From positions 1,488,001-1,552,000 of the forward strand of contig CAVVGO010000006.1 in the NCBI GenBank assembly GCA_963747835.1: a stretch of 64,000 bases of DNA, in the 5' to 3' direction. The stretch is from JAJPKK01 sp963747835. Lineage in GTDB: Bacteria > Pseudomonadota > Alphaproteobacteria > Rhizobiales > Xanthobacteraceae. The notes under the pieces are model-generated. The model was not told the origin of the DNA and ran no database searches. It saw only the letters and a list, made by a program, of their open reading frames with translations. Each line of letters starts with the position of its first letter. Positions within the stretch are counted from its first letter, which is position 1. Positions 20,393-29,497 of this stretch are shown here, piece by piece. A program made the position numbers and the translations under genes.

Positions 20393-23350
20393 ATGTCACG
20401 TCAAGACGCGAATGCGGCTTTCGCCCTTACTTCATTTCTCTACGGCGGCAACGCCGACTATATCGACGAGCTCTACGCGCGCTACGAGGCCGAGCCCCAA
20501 TCGGTCGATGCCCAGTGGCAGGCATTCTTTGCGAGCCTCAAGGACACCGAATGGGACGTCGTCCAGAATGCCCGCGGCGCCTCCTGGCAGCGCTCCGACT
20601 GGCCGCCGGTGCCGCACGGCGACCTCGTCAACGCGCTCGACGGGGATTGGGCCGAGGCCGAGAAAAGTCTCGGCGACAAGGTACGGGCCAAGGCGCAGGC
20701 GAAGGGCGTCGAAGTCTCCCCTGGCGATGTTCAGCAGGCGACCCGCGACTCGGTGCGCGCCCTGATGCTGATTCGCGCCTACCGCATGCGGGGCCACCTC
20801 CACGCCAATCTCGATCCGCTCGGTCTCGAACCGGCCCGGGATCCGGAAGAGCTCGATCCGCGCAGTTATGGATTCGGCGATGCGGACCTCGACCGGCCGG
20901 TCTTCCTCGATCATGTGCTTGGGTTGGAATTCGGCACCGTGCGCCAGATCGTCGCTATCCTCCAGCGCACCTATTGCCAGACGCTCGGCGTCGAATTCAT
21001 GCACATCTCCGATCCGCAGCAAAAGAGTTGGATCCAGGAGCGCATCGAGGGGCCCGACAAGGAGATCACGTTCACCCGCGAAGGCAAGCGCGCGATCCTC
21101 AACAAGCTCATCGAGGCGGAGGGGTTCGAGAAATTCTCCGACGTCAAGTTCACCGGCACCAAGCGGTTCGGGCTCGACGGCGGCGAATCGATGATCCCGG
21201 CGCTGGAGCAGATCATCAAGCGCGGCGGCGCGCTCGGCGTGAAGGACATTGCATTGGGTATGGCCCATCGCGGCCGCCTCAACGTGCTCGCCCACGTGCT
21301 GGCGAAGCCCCATCGCGCGATTTTCCATGAGTTCAAGGGCGGCTCGTCGTCCCCCGACGACACCGACGGCTCCGGCGACGTCAAATATCACCTCGGCGCT
21401 TCCTCGGACCGCGAGTTCGATAACAACCGGGTGCATCTGTCGCTGACCGCGAACCCGTCGCATCTCGAAATCGTCAATCCGGTGGTGCTCGGCAAGACGC
21501 GCGCCAAGCAGGATCAGCTCGGTGCGACGCCGGAGGATCGCACTTGCGCGATGCCGCTGCTGATCTCGGGCGACGCGGCCTTTGCCGGCCAGGGCGTCAT
21601 CGCGGAATGCTTCGGTCTGTCGGGCCTTCGCGGCCACCGCACCGGCGGGTCGGTTCATTTCATCGTCAACAACCAGATCGGCTTCACGACCTATCCGCGC
21701 TACAGCCGCTCGTCGCCCTATCCCTCGGACGTCGCCAAGATGATCGAGGCGCCGATCTTCCACGCCAATGGCGATGACCCCGAAGCGGTGGTGTTCGCCG
21801 CCAAGATCGCCACCGAATTCCGGCAAAAATTCCAGAAGCCGGTGGTCATCGACATGTTCTGCTACCGGCGGCACGGGCACAACGAGGGCGATGAGCCCAT
21901 GTTCACCCAGCCGCTGATGTACAAGGCGATCCAGACACATCCGACGACGCTGGAGATCTACGCCAAGAAACTGGTTGCCGAGGGCGTCGTCACCGACGGC
22001 GAAGTGGAGAAGATGAAGAGCGACTGGCGCGCGCGGCTCGACGCCGAGTTGGAGGCAAGCCAGAGCTACCGCGCCAACAAGGCCGACTGGCTGGACGGCC
22101 GCTGGGCCGGCTACAAGGTTGCGGACACGTCCGACGATCCGCGGCGCGGCAATACCGGCGTCGACGTCGCGGTGCTCAAGGACATCGGTGCCAAGATCAC
22201 GGTGGCGCCGCAGAACTTCCATGTCCACCGCACCATCGTGCGGTTTCTCGACGCTCGCCGCAAAGCGATCGAGTCCGGCCACGGGATCGACTGGGCGACC
22301 GCCGAATCGCTCGCGTTCTGCACGCTGCTGCTCGACGGCCACCGGGTCCGGCTATCCGGCCAAGATTCGGAGCGCGGCACCTTCTCGCAGCGCCATTCGG
22401 TGCTGGTCGACCAGGAAAACGAGAACCGCTACACGCCGTTCAATCACATCGCCGCCAAGCAGGGGCGCTACGAGGTCATCAATTCGATGCTCTCGGAGGA
22501 GGCGGTGCTCGGCTTCGAATACGGCTATTCGCTCGCCGAGCCGACCGCGCTCACGCTGTGGGAGGCGCAGTTCGGCGACTTCGCCAACGGTGCCCAAGTC
22601 ATCTTCGACCAGTTCATTTCCTCGGGCGAGCGCAAGTGGCTGCGCATGTCCGGGCTCGTCTGCCTGCTGCCGCACGGATATGAGGGCCAGGGGCCGGAGC
22701 ATTCCTCGGCGCGTCTGGAGCGGTTCCTGCAGATGTGCGCCGAGGACAACATGCAGGTGGCCAACTGCACCACGCCGGCGAATTATTTCCACATTCTGCG
22801 CCGCCAGCTCAAGCGCGAGATCCGCAAGCCGCTGATCCTGATGACGCCGAAGAGTCTGCTCCGCCATAAGCGGGCGGTGTCGCGGCTGGACGAGATGGGC
22901 CATGGCAGCACGTTCCATCGCCTGCTGTGGGACGATGCGCAGCTCGGCAAGGACGAGAAGATCAAGCTGCGGCCCGACGACGAGATCCGCCGGGTCGTGC
23001 TGTGCTCCGGCAAGGTCTATTTCGATCTCTACGAGGAGCGGGAGAAGCGCGGCGCCGACGACATCTACTTGCTGCGCATCGAACAGCTCTATCCATTCCC
23101 CATGAAGGCGCTGATGCAGGAGCTCGGCCGCTTCAAAAAGGCCGAGATCGTGTGGTGTCAGGAGGAGCCGCGCAACATGGGCGGTTGGCACTTCGTCGAG
23201 CCCTACATCGAATGGGTGCTCGGTCAGGTGGGCGGCGAGTGTTTGCGTCCGCGCTACGCCGGCCGGCCGGCCTCCGCCGCGACCGCGAGCGGGCTTGCCT
23301 CCAAGCACCAGTCCCAGCTCAAGGCGCTGCTCGAAGAGGCGCTCCACTGA
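20393..23350 (+). CDS. sucA: 2-oxoglutarate dehydrogenase E1 component
   Basis: The thiamine-diphosphate-dependent E1 of the 2-oxoglutarate dehydrogenase complex; it decarboxylates 2-oxoglutarate and passes the succinyl group to E2. It has 985 residues. The N-terminal FLYGGNADYIDELYARYEAE matches the E2-binding tail region. The TPP domain contains GMAHRGRLNVLAHVL, GDAAFAGQGVIAECF and GGSVHFIVNNQIGFTTYP. The transketolase-like domain holds GYEGQGPEHSSARLERFLQM. The C-terminus ends QSQLKALLEEALH. E2 and E3 follow downstream on the same strand. Confidence 0.97.
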   Translation: MSRQDANAAFALTSFLYGGNADYIDELYARYEAEPQSVDAQWQAFFASLKDTEWDVVQNARGASWQRSDWPPVPHGDLVNALDGDWAEAEKSLGDKVRAKAQAKGVEVSPGDVQQATRDSVRALMLIRAYRMRGHLHANLDPLGLEPARDPEELDPRSYGFGDADLDRPVFLDHVLGLEFGTVRQIVAILQRTYCQTLGVEFMHISDPQQKSWIQERIEGPDKEITFTREGKRAILNKLIEAEGFEKFSDVKFTGTKRFGLDGGESMIPALEQIIKRGGALGVKDIALGMAHRGRLNVLAHVLAKPHRAIFHEFKGGSSSPDDTDGSGDVKYHLGASSDREFDNNRVHLSLTANPSHLEIVNPVVLGKTRAKQDQLGATPEDRTCAMPLLISGDAAFAGQGVIAECFGLSGLRGHRTGGSVHFIVNNQIGFTTYPRYSRSSPYPSDVAKMIEAPIFHANGDDPEAVVFAAKIATEFRQKFQKPVVIDMFCYRRHGHNEGDEPMFTQPLMYKAIQTHPTTLEIYAKKLVAEGVVTDGEVEKMKSDWRARLDAELEASQSYRANKADWLDGRWAGYKVADTSDDPRRGNTGVDVAVLKDIGAKITVAPQNFHVHRTIVRFLDARRKAIESGHGIDWATAESLAFCTLLLDGHRVRLSGQDSERGTFSQRHSVLVDQENENRYTPFNHIAAKQGRYEVINSMLSEEAVLGFEYGYSLAEPTALTLWEAQFGDFANGAQVIFDQFISSGERKWLRMSGLVCLLPHGYEGQGPEHSSARLERFLQMCAEDNMQVANCTTPANYFHILRRQLKREIRKPLILMTPKSLLRHKRAVSRLDEMGHGSTFHRLLWDDAQLGKDEKIKLRPDDEIRRVVLCSGKVYFDLYEEREKRGADDIYLLRIEQLYPFPMKALMQELGRFKKAEIVWCQEEPRNMGGWHFVEPYIEWVLGQVGGECLRPRYAGRPASAATASGLASKHQSQLKALLEEALH

Positions 23351-23440
23351 AGTATGATCTCGATGCGATCGAATCACTTTTCCGGCGTCATGGCCGGCAC
23401 GAGCCCAATTGGCGCTAAGTTAGGCTGTTCCGAGAAGCAT

Positions 23441-23475
23441 CTTCTCCCTCTCCCCTTGTGGGGAGGGGAGCAGAG
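23441..23475. repeat. CTCCCC-TTGT-GGGGAG palindromic intergenic element
   Basis: A 6-bp stem (23450-23465) within the pyrimidine/purine-rich stretch between sucA and sucB. Elements reading CTCCCCTTGTGGGGAG are common between genes in alphaproteobacteria. The gap 23351-23615 holds nothing else recognisable. Confidence 0.5.
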
Positions 23476-23615
23476 AGCGGCATCGCCGAACGTTTGACTT
23501 AGCAGCCGGCCATGAGCTGAAAAATAAATCGCCCCAAACTTTCGGCCCGTGAATTTTTGTGTGGTGCGAATCGTCCTCTGCACCGACCCCGATGCTCTGA
23601 TCAGGATTATGCCTC

Positions 23616-24871
23616 ATGACCGAAATTAGGGTTCCGACACTTGGCGAATCGGTAACCGAAGCCACGATCGGGAAGTGGTTCAAGAAGGCCGGGGATGCGG
23701 TCGCGGTCGACGAACCGCTGGTCGAGCTTGAAACCGACAAGGTGACCATCGAGGTGCCGGCGCCGGCTGCCGGCGTGCTGTCCGAGATCGCCGCAAAGGA
23801 TGGCGAGACCGTCGCGGTCGGCGCGCTGCTGGGCCAGATCAATCCGGGCGCCGGGGCCGCGGCCAAGACCGCCGAACCCAAGACCGCCGAACCCGCCAAG
23901 GCCCCCCCAGCCCCGCCGCCCAAACCGGCCGCGCCGCCCGCTTTGCCGCCGAAGGTTGCATCCGCCGACGCTCCGCTCGCTCCGTCAGTGCGACGGCTGG
24001 CCGCCGAATCCGGCATTTCGCCCTCAACGGTCGTCGGTACCGGCAAGGATGGCCGCGTCGCCAAGGGCGATATGCTGGCCGCGATCGAACGTGCGGCCGC
24101 GTCGCCAATTCGCTGGTGCCGCAGCCCGCCGCCGCCGTGCAGGTGCGCGCGCCATCGCCGGCCGACGATGCGGCGCGCGAGGAGCGCGTGCGCATGACGC
24201 GGCTGCGCCAGACCATCGCGCGGCGCCTCAAGGACGCCCAGAACACCGCCGCCATGCTGACGACCTTCAACGAGGTCGACATGACGGCCGTGATGGCGTT
24301 GCGTGCGCAATACCGGGAACTGTTCGAGAAGAAGCACGGCGTGAAGCTCGGCTTCATGGGGTTCTTCGTGCGCGCCTGCGTGCAGGCATTCAAGGAAGTT
24401 CCCGCCGTCAACGCCGAGATCGACGGCAGCGACATCATTTACAAGAACTATTACCACGTCGGCATCGCGGTCGGCACCGAGAAAGGCCTGGTGGTGCCGG
24501 TGGTGCGCGACTGCGATCATAAATCGCTCGCCGAGATCGAGAAGGAGATCGCGGGCTACGGCCGCCGCGCCCGCGACGGCCAGCTCAAGATCGAGGAGAT
24601 GCAGGGCGGCACCTTCACCATCACAAACGGCGGCATCTACGGCTCGCTGATGTCGACCCCGATCCTCAACGCGCCGCAGTCCGGCATTCTCGGCATGCAC
24701 AAGATCCAGGAGCGGCCCATGGTGGTGGCCGGCAAGATCGAGGCGCGGCCGATGATGTATCTCGCGTTGTCCTACGATCACCGCATCGTCGACGGCCGCG
24801 AAGCCGTCACCTTCCTGGTGCGGGTCAAGGAATGCCTCGAAGATCCGTCGCGACTGGTGCTGGATTTGTGA
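23616..24871 (+). pseudogene. sucB: 2-oxoglutarate dehydrogenase E2 (dihydrolipoyl succinyltransferase), one frameshift
   Basis: Core E2 of the complex, about 417 residues if read through. ATG 23616 begins MTEIRVPTLGESVTEATIGK. The lipoyl lysine lies in VELETDKVTIEVPAPA. A Pro/Ala linker covers roughly residues 85-115, then the peripheral-subunit-binding domain PSVRRLAAESGISPSTVVGT. Near 24100-24110 the frame must change: after AAIERAAAS the family sequence resumes as NSLVPQPAAAVQV. The catalytic domain follows with RMTRLRQTIARRLKDAQNTA and the active-site SYDHRIVDGREAV. Loss of E2 should be harmful and no second copy is seen, so a base error is the best explanation. Confidence 0.9.
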
Positions 24872-24883
24872 TGGACACTGTTG

Positions 24884-25129
24884 ATGCCGACGGTCGCCGT
24901 CATCAACGGGATCAAGATACAGTTCTCGATCATCCGCCGGCGCATTTTCATGTTGAGTGCGGCGACTATCGCGCCGCGGTTGCGATCGACAGCTTGAGGA
25001 TCATGAATGGTTACATACCCGTTCCGCAGTATCGGAGGGTGGCCGCATGGGCCGAGTTCACGAAAAAGACAACTGCTCGACGCGTGGATCAAATGCCAGT
25101 CCGATCTGCACCCCGGCAAAATCGTGTGA
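24884..25129 (+). pseudogene. DUF4160 family small protein, two frameshifts
   Basis: A DUF4160 protein of about 80 residues, usually found beside DUF2442 genes as a two-gene cassette that has been suggested to act like a toxin-antitoxin pair. ATG 24884 gives MPTVAVINGIKIQF. A frame change near 24925 leads to the family core DHPPAHFHVECGDYRAAVAI and YRRVAAWAEFTKK. A second change near 25065 leads to QLLDAWIKCQSDLHPGKIV and TGA 25127-25129. That TGA overlaps the GTG start of the DUF2442 gene. The cassette lies 12 bases after sucB. Function is unproven. Confidence 0.7.
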
Positions 25130-25425
25130 AGAAACCGCCGCGCATCATAACGGCGCAGCCGATCATTCACGGTGTTCTCAAAATCGTCTGGACCGACGGG
25201 TACGAGGGCGTGGTGGATCTGCGTCCCACGATCGCGCGTGGCAAAATCTTCACGTACCTGCAAGATGCAAAGAATTTTGCAAAGGTTCGCGTGGGTGAGT
25301 ACGGCCACGCGATCGAATGGACAAACGAGAGGGGCGAAGAAATCGACTTCGGAGCCGACACGCTTCGGGCCAAAGCCGAAAATCAGGCTCGACTGAATGA
25401 AGTCGCATCAATACTTCAATACTGA
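25126..25425 (+). CDS. DUF2442 domain-containing protein
   Basis: About 99 residues, partner of the DUF4160 gene. The start at GTG 25126 overlaps the upstream stop (GTGA). The core includes IIHGVLKIVWTDGYEGVVDL, then GKIFTYLQDAKNFAKVRVGE and HAIEWTNERGEEIDFGADTL, matching the DUF2442 pattern of a beta-rich domain ending in a W-x-N-G/E-x-D-like strand. The pair splits sucB from lpdA by about 600 bases. DUF2442 proteins are proposed antitoxin or adaptor partners, without firm evidence known to me. A second, truncated DUF2442 remnant of a different subtype lies at 38224. Confidence 0.75.
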   Translation: MKKPPRIITAQPIIHGVLKIVWTDGYEGVVDLRPTIARGKIFTYLQDAKNFAKVRVGEYGHAIEWTNERGEEIDFGADTLRAKAENQARLNEVASILQY

Positions 25426-25481
25426 AACTGGCTGAGCCGCTTTGATTTCGAGTTGAGACGGACCCAACCTCCGAGGCCTTC

Positions 25482-26885
25482 ATGCCCTCCTACGATCTCG
25501 TCGTCATCGGCACTGGCCCCGGCGGCTATATCTGTGCCATCCGGGCGGCACAGCTCGGCATGAAGGTCGCGGTGGTCGAGAAGGAAAAGACCTTCGGCGG
25601 CACCTGCCTCAATATCGGATGCATTCCGTCGAAGGCGATGCTGCATGCGTCCGAGCTGTTCGACGAGGCCGGGCATGCTTTCGCCAAGATGGGCATCAAG
25701 GTCGGCACGCCGGCGCTCGATCTTGCCGCCATGCTCAAGTTCAAGGACGAGGGCGTCGACGGCAACGTCAAGGGCGTGGCGTTCCTGTTCAAGAAGAACA
25801 AGATCGAACCGCATTTCGGCGTCGGCCGCATCGTGGCGCCCGGCAAGGTCGAGGTGAAGGCGGCCGACGGCAAGACCAGTGTCATCGACACCAAGGCGAT
25901 CGTGATCGCGACCGGCTCCGATGTCGCCCGGCTCAAGGGGATCACGATCGACGAGAAGCGGATCGTGTCCTCGACCGGCGCGCTGGTGCTTAACAAGGTG
26001 CCGCCGCGGCTTCTCGTGGTCGGCGCCGGCGTGATCGGGCTCGAGCTCGGTTCGGTGTGGCGGCGGCTCGGCTCTCAGGTCACCGTGGTCGAGTTCCTCG
26101 ACCGCATCGTGCCGGGCATCGACAACGAGATTGCCCGGAGTTTCCAGCGCATCCTGGAAAAGCAGGGCATCGTTTTCAAGCTCGCCTCGAAGGTGACGGC
26201 GATCGACCAGAGCGGTCCGGTGCTGCGCGCGAGCGTCGAGCCGGCCGCCGGCGGCGCCGCGCAGCAGATCGAGGCCGACGCGGTGCTGATTGCGATCGGC
26301 CGGGTCCCGTACACCGAGGGCCTCGGGCTCGACGTCATCGGGGTCAAGCTCGACAATCGCGGCCGCATCCCAACCGATGCGCATTACGCCACGTCGGTTC
26401 CGGGCATCTACGCCATCGGCGACGTGATCGCCGGGCCGATGCTCGCCCACAAGGCGGAGGATGAAGGCGTCGCGGTCGCCGAGATCATCGCCGGCAAGGC
26501 CGGGCACGTGAATTACGACGTCATCCCCAACGTCATCTACACGTTCCCGGAAGTGGCGTCGGTCGGCAAGACCGAGGAGGAACTCACGGCGGCCGGCGTC
26601 GCGTACAATGTCGGCAAGTTTCCGTTCACCGCCAACGGCCGTGCCAAGGCCAATCAGCAGACCGACGGCTTCGTCAAGATTTTGGCGGACGCCAAGACCG
26701 ACCGCGTGCTCGGCGTCCACATGATCTGCACCGATGCCGGCAACATGATCGCCGAGGCCGCCATCGCGATGGAGTTCGGCGCGGCCGCGGAGGACATCGC
26801 CCGCACCTGCCACGCCCATCCGACCTTGCCGGAAGCCGTCAAGGAGGCCGCGCTCGCGGTCGACAAGCGCGCACTCAGCATGTAG
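25482..26885 (+). CDS. lpdA: Dihydrolipoyl dehydrogenase (E3)
   Basis: A flavoprotein that reoxidises dihydrolipoamide on E2 with NAD. It has 467 residues, starting MPSYDLVVIGTGPGGYICAI (FAD-binding GxGxxG). The redox disulfide is in FGGTCLNIGCIPSKAM, the NAD loop is LLVVGAGVIGLELGSVWRRL, and the second FAD motif is GIYAIGDVIAGPMLAHKAED. The C-terminal dimer interface contains the catalytic His-Glu in CHAHPTLPEAVKEAA. It is the last gene of the TCA block and ends 4 bases from the convergent DUF4337 gene. Confidence 0.97.
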   Translation: MPSYDLVVIGTGPGGYICAIRAAQLGMKVAVVEKEKTFGGTCLNIGCIPSKAMLHASELFDEAGHAFAKMGIKVGTPALDLAAMLKFKDEGVDGNVKGVAFLFKKNKIEPHFGVGRIVAPGKVEVKAADGKTSVIDTKAIVIATGSDVARLKGITIDEKRIVSSTGALVLNKVPPRLLVVGAGVIGLELGSVWRRLGSQVTVVEFLDRIVPGIDNEIARSFQRILEKQGIVFKLASKVTAIDQSGPVLRASVEPAAGGAAQQIEADAVLIAIGRVPYTEGLGLDVIGVKLDNRGRIPTDAHYATSVPGIYAIGDVIAGPMLAHKAEDEGVAVAEIIAGKAGHVNYDVIPNVIYTFPEVASVGKTEEELTAAGVAYNVGKFPFTANGRAKANQQTDGFVKILADAKTDRVLGVHMICTDAGNMIAEAAIAMEFGAAAEDIARTCHAHPTLPEAVKEAALAVDKRALSM

Positions 26886-26889
26886 CGCC

Positions 26890-27483
26890 TCAGCCGAGGT
26901 GCACCAGGTGCGGGGCGAACAGCCCGAGCCCCATGAAGGCGATGCCCAGCAACGCGACGCCGCCGGCGAGCCAGGCCAGGATCACCATCCCGGTGATCAC
27001 GGCCGCCGAGCACAGCACGATGCCGATCTGGAAGCCCGCCGACGCGAGCTCGTAATTGTGATAGCGGGCGAGCGTCGTCTCGTGTTGGTGCTCATACCCC
27101 TCGGCGATCTCGCGCAACTCCTTGCGGCCATCCTTTTCCTTGGGATCGGACTCGTAGCGCGCCACCGTGTCATTCCACCTGCCGATCTGCTTCGACATCG
27201 CGTCCTTGACTTCGGGGATGCTTGCCAGCGGCAGTTGCACGACGGCGTTCTCGGACGCGGTGCGGATGGCGGTTTGCCGAATGGTCTTCGCCTGGAAGAA
27301 GTTCCAGGTATCGGATGCCTTGATGTTGAGGCTGATCGCCTCGGTCTGGGCGCTCTTGCCCAGCGTTTCGGACAGCGCGAGCAGCAGCGCCAGGATCGCG
27401 ATGACGAGCGCGATCTTTTTATTCGATCCCCCGGCATGCTCCATGTGTTCGGTGTGTTCCATCATTTCATGCGATTCGGACAT
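26890..27483 (-). CDS. DUF4337 domain-containing membrane protein
   Basis: A 197-residue protein of the DUF4337 family, function unknown. ATG 27483, preceded by GGGGGAA, begins MSESHEMMEHTEHMEHAGGS with a His/Met-rich N-tail. One membrane helix follows (KKIALVIAILALLLALSETL), then a soluble helical region with SDTWNFFQAKTIRQTAIRTA. Two C-terminal hydrophobic segments follow (FQIGIVLCSAAVITGMVILA and GGVALLGIAFMGLGLF). The SDTWNFFQAK segment and the three-helix layout are typical. The His/Met tail could bind metal, but that is a guess. Confidence 0.85.
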   Translation of the reverse strand: MSESHEMMEHTEHMEHAGGSNKKIALVIAILALLLALSETLGKSAQTEAISLNIKASDTWNFFQAKTIRQTAIRTASENAVVQLPLASIPEVKDAMSKQIGRWNDTVARYESDPKEKDGRKELREIAEGYEHQHETTLARYHNYELASAGFQIGIVLCSAAVITGMVILAWLAGGVALLGIAFMGLGLFAPHLVHLG

Positions 27484-27571
27484 GATTCCCCCGGTCGTTG
27501 GTGCGTGTCGACGACCATGGGCAAAGGCCAAGCGAGGCGCAAGAGGGCGGCGGCGCGCAGCGACTCATCTC

Positions 27572-28166
27572 AACGGTTCCGACCAACGATCTATCCGCTG
27601 TCTTCGCCGGGCTTGGCCGCGCGATCCAGTAACCCCTGGCTCATGCATAATTCGTGAGGCTGCGGGTTACTGGATTCCCGCTGGAATGACAGGCCATGTT
27701 GTGGCCGTTGGCATTATAACAACGGTTCCGACCAACGACTTCTATCCGCCGTCTTCGCCCGGCTTGACCGGGCGATCCAGTAACCCCCGGTTTTCGCGTG
27801 ATTTGCGAGGCTGCGGGTTACTGGATTCCCGCTTTCGCGGGAATGACAGGCCATTGTTGTCGCCGTAGGTATTATAACAACGGTTCCGACCAACGACTTC
27901 TATCCGCTGTCTTCGCCCGGCTTGACCGGGCGATCCAGTAACCCCGGCTTGTGCATAATTCGTGAGGCTGTGGGTAACTGGATTCCCGCTTTCGCGGGAA
28001 TGACGGGCCATGTCGTGGCTGTTGGTATTATGCCAACGGTTCTAACCAACGATTTATCCGCTGTCTTCGCCCGGCTTGACCGGGCGATCCAGTAACCCCT
28101 AGCTAACGCATGATTTGCCCGGCTGCGGGTTACTGGATTCCCGCTTTTTTTCGCGGGAATGACAGC
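27572..28166. repeat. Four tandem copies of a ~150-bp palindrome-bearing repeat
   Basis: Copies start at 27572, 27721, 27879 and 28035, each opening AACGGTTC(C/T)(G/A)ACCAACGA; spacings are 149, 158 and 156 bases. Each holds CCAGTAACCC and, about 30-35 bases later, GGGTTACTGG (GGGTAACTGG in copy 3), forming a large hairpin. This is followed by a smaller one, TTCCCGC...GCGGGAA, eroded in copy 1. Copies differ by point changes and small indels, so the array is not a fresh duplication. It fills the gap between DUF4337 and xerC. Confidence 0.88.
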
Positions 28167-28184
28167 CTCTTGTGCCCGTTGCCG

Positions 28185-29153
28185 TCAGGCGTCAGACCCG
28201 CGCGGATGGGTGGCGCGGTAGACTTCCATCAGCCGGTCGGTATCGACCGCGGTATAGATTTGTGTCGTCGACAGCGAGGCGTGCCCGAGCAACTCCTGGA
28301 TGGCGCGCAGGTCGCCGCCGCGTGCCAGCAGGTGCGTCGCGAAGGAATGCCGCAGTGCGTGGGGCGTCGCGGTCTCCGGCAGATTGAGCGCGCCGCGCAG
28401 CCGCTCCATGGTGAGCTGGATGATGCGCGGCGACAACGGGCCGCCCTTCGCGCCGACGAAAGCGATCCCGTCCGGGTCGAGATCGTAGGGGCAAAGCGCG
28501 ATGTAGTCGTCGACCAGTTGCAGCACCGCGGCAAGCACCGGCACCATGCGGGTCTTGTTGCCCTTGCCGGTGACGATGATCACGTCGCCGCTTCCGGGCG
28601 CCGGGATATCCTTGACCTTGAGCCCGAGCGCTTCGGAAATGCGCAGGCCCGAGCCATAGAGCAGCGCCAGCACGGCGGCGTCGCGCGCCAGCACCCAGGG
28701 CTCGCGTTCCTCTCCGGCGCGCAGGCCGGCATCGGTGAGGCGTTTGGCGGGCGCGACCGCGATCGGCTTGGGCAGGGTCTTCTCGATCTTGGGCGCGTGG
28801 ATCGCCGCAAGCGCCGCGACCTTGCCGAGACCCTGGCGTTCGAGGAAGCGTGCAAACGAGCGCGCGCCGGCAAGCCCGCGCATCAGCGATCGCCCGCCGA
28901 TGCCATGGGCGCGGCGGTGCGCCATGAAGGCACGCACGTCCTGGGGCTTGAGGTCGCGCAGATTGGCGAGCGTCACGCGATGGCCGAAATGCTCCGCCAG
29001 GAAGCCGAGAAACTGCTCGACGTCGCGACCGTAGGCCTCAACCGTCTTGGGCGACATCCGCCGTTCGGCGCCGAGATGCGAGAGCCACTGGACGATCTCG
29101 CTCGCCACCTCCGGCGCCGTAAACGGCGATTCCTCGGCTTTTCGTTTGCTCAC
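28185..29153 (-). CDS. xerC: Tyrosine recombinase XerC
   Basis: Site-specific recombinase that resolves chromosome dimers at dif with XerD. From GTG 29153 (VSKRKAEESPFTAPEVASEI) it has about 322 residues; GTG 29162 is an alternative. Catalytic residues are the first Arg in LLYGSGLRISEALGL, Lys in VTGKGNKTRMVPV, HxxR in TPHALRHSFATHLL, His in LLGHASLSTTQIYT, and the nucleophile Tyr in the same segment. The N-terminal SAM-like domain is at roughly residues 10-100. The frame is open up to an ATG at 29282, but that stretch is a palindromic repeat element and should not be taken as coding. Confidence 0.92.
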   Translation of the reverse strand: MSKRKAEESPFTAPEVASEIVQWLSHLGAERRMSPKTVEAYGRDVEQFLGFLAEHFGHRVTLANLRDLKPQDVRAFMAHRRAHGIGGRSLMRGLAGARSFARFLERQGLGKVAALAAIHAPKIEKTLPKPIAVAPAKRLTDAGLRAGEEREPWVLARDAAVLALLYGSGLRISEALGLKVKDIPAPGSGDVIIVTGKGNKTRMVPVLAAVLQLVDDYIALCPYDLDPDGIAFVGAKGGPLSPRIIQLTMERLRGALNLPETATPHALRHSFATHLLARGGDLRAIQELLGHASLSTTQIYTAVDTDRLMEVYRATHPRGSDA

Positions 29154-29203
29154 AATCGCCACGGAAATCCTATCGGTGTTGAAGCGCCAGCGTGCAATCA
29201 GCC

Positions 29204-29287
29204 GTAGGGTGGGCAAAGCGAAGCGTGCCCACGTGGCTCGGCCGTGCCGCGTGGGCACGGCGCGAAGATGCGCCTTTGCCACCCTAC
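29204..29287. repeat. 84-bp interspersed palindrome (GTAGGGTGGGCAAAG family)
   Basis: Arms GTAGGGTGGGCAAAG and CTTTGCCACCCTAC enclose an inner palindrome CGTGCCCACG...CGTGGGCACG. A relative lies at 48460-48544 with the same arms and inner segment. It covers the false 5' extension of xerC. The gap from here to priA (29288-29497) holds no gene. Confidence 0.85.
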
Positions 29288-29497
29288 AGGCTGGCGCTCG
29301 CCGGATTATCGCCGCCGTTCGTGTGATCTTCCTTAACCCCTCACGGCGCCCTCAACATCACCGCGCATCTCCGAGCCCCGATCGCGGCAAACCAAGTTCG
29401 CCCGGCAATAACGGCCGGCCCTGTGTCTTGACACCTTGCGCATTATCGCTGCCCTGTCGGCTTCCCAAATCACACCGGCCCCGGTCTCGGCCCACTC

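Noticed and set aside
27572..28166. CRISPR array
   Set aside because: Units are about 150 bases with internal palindromes and no short identical repeats separated by unique spacers; no cas genes are near.
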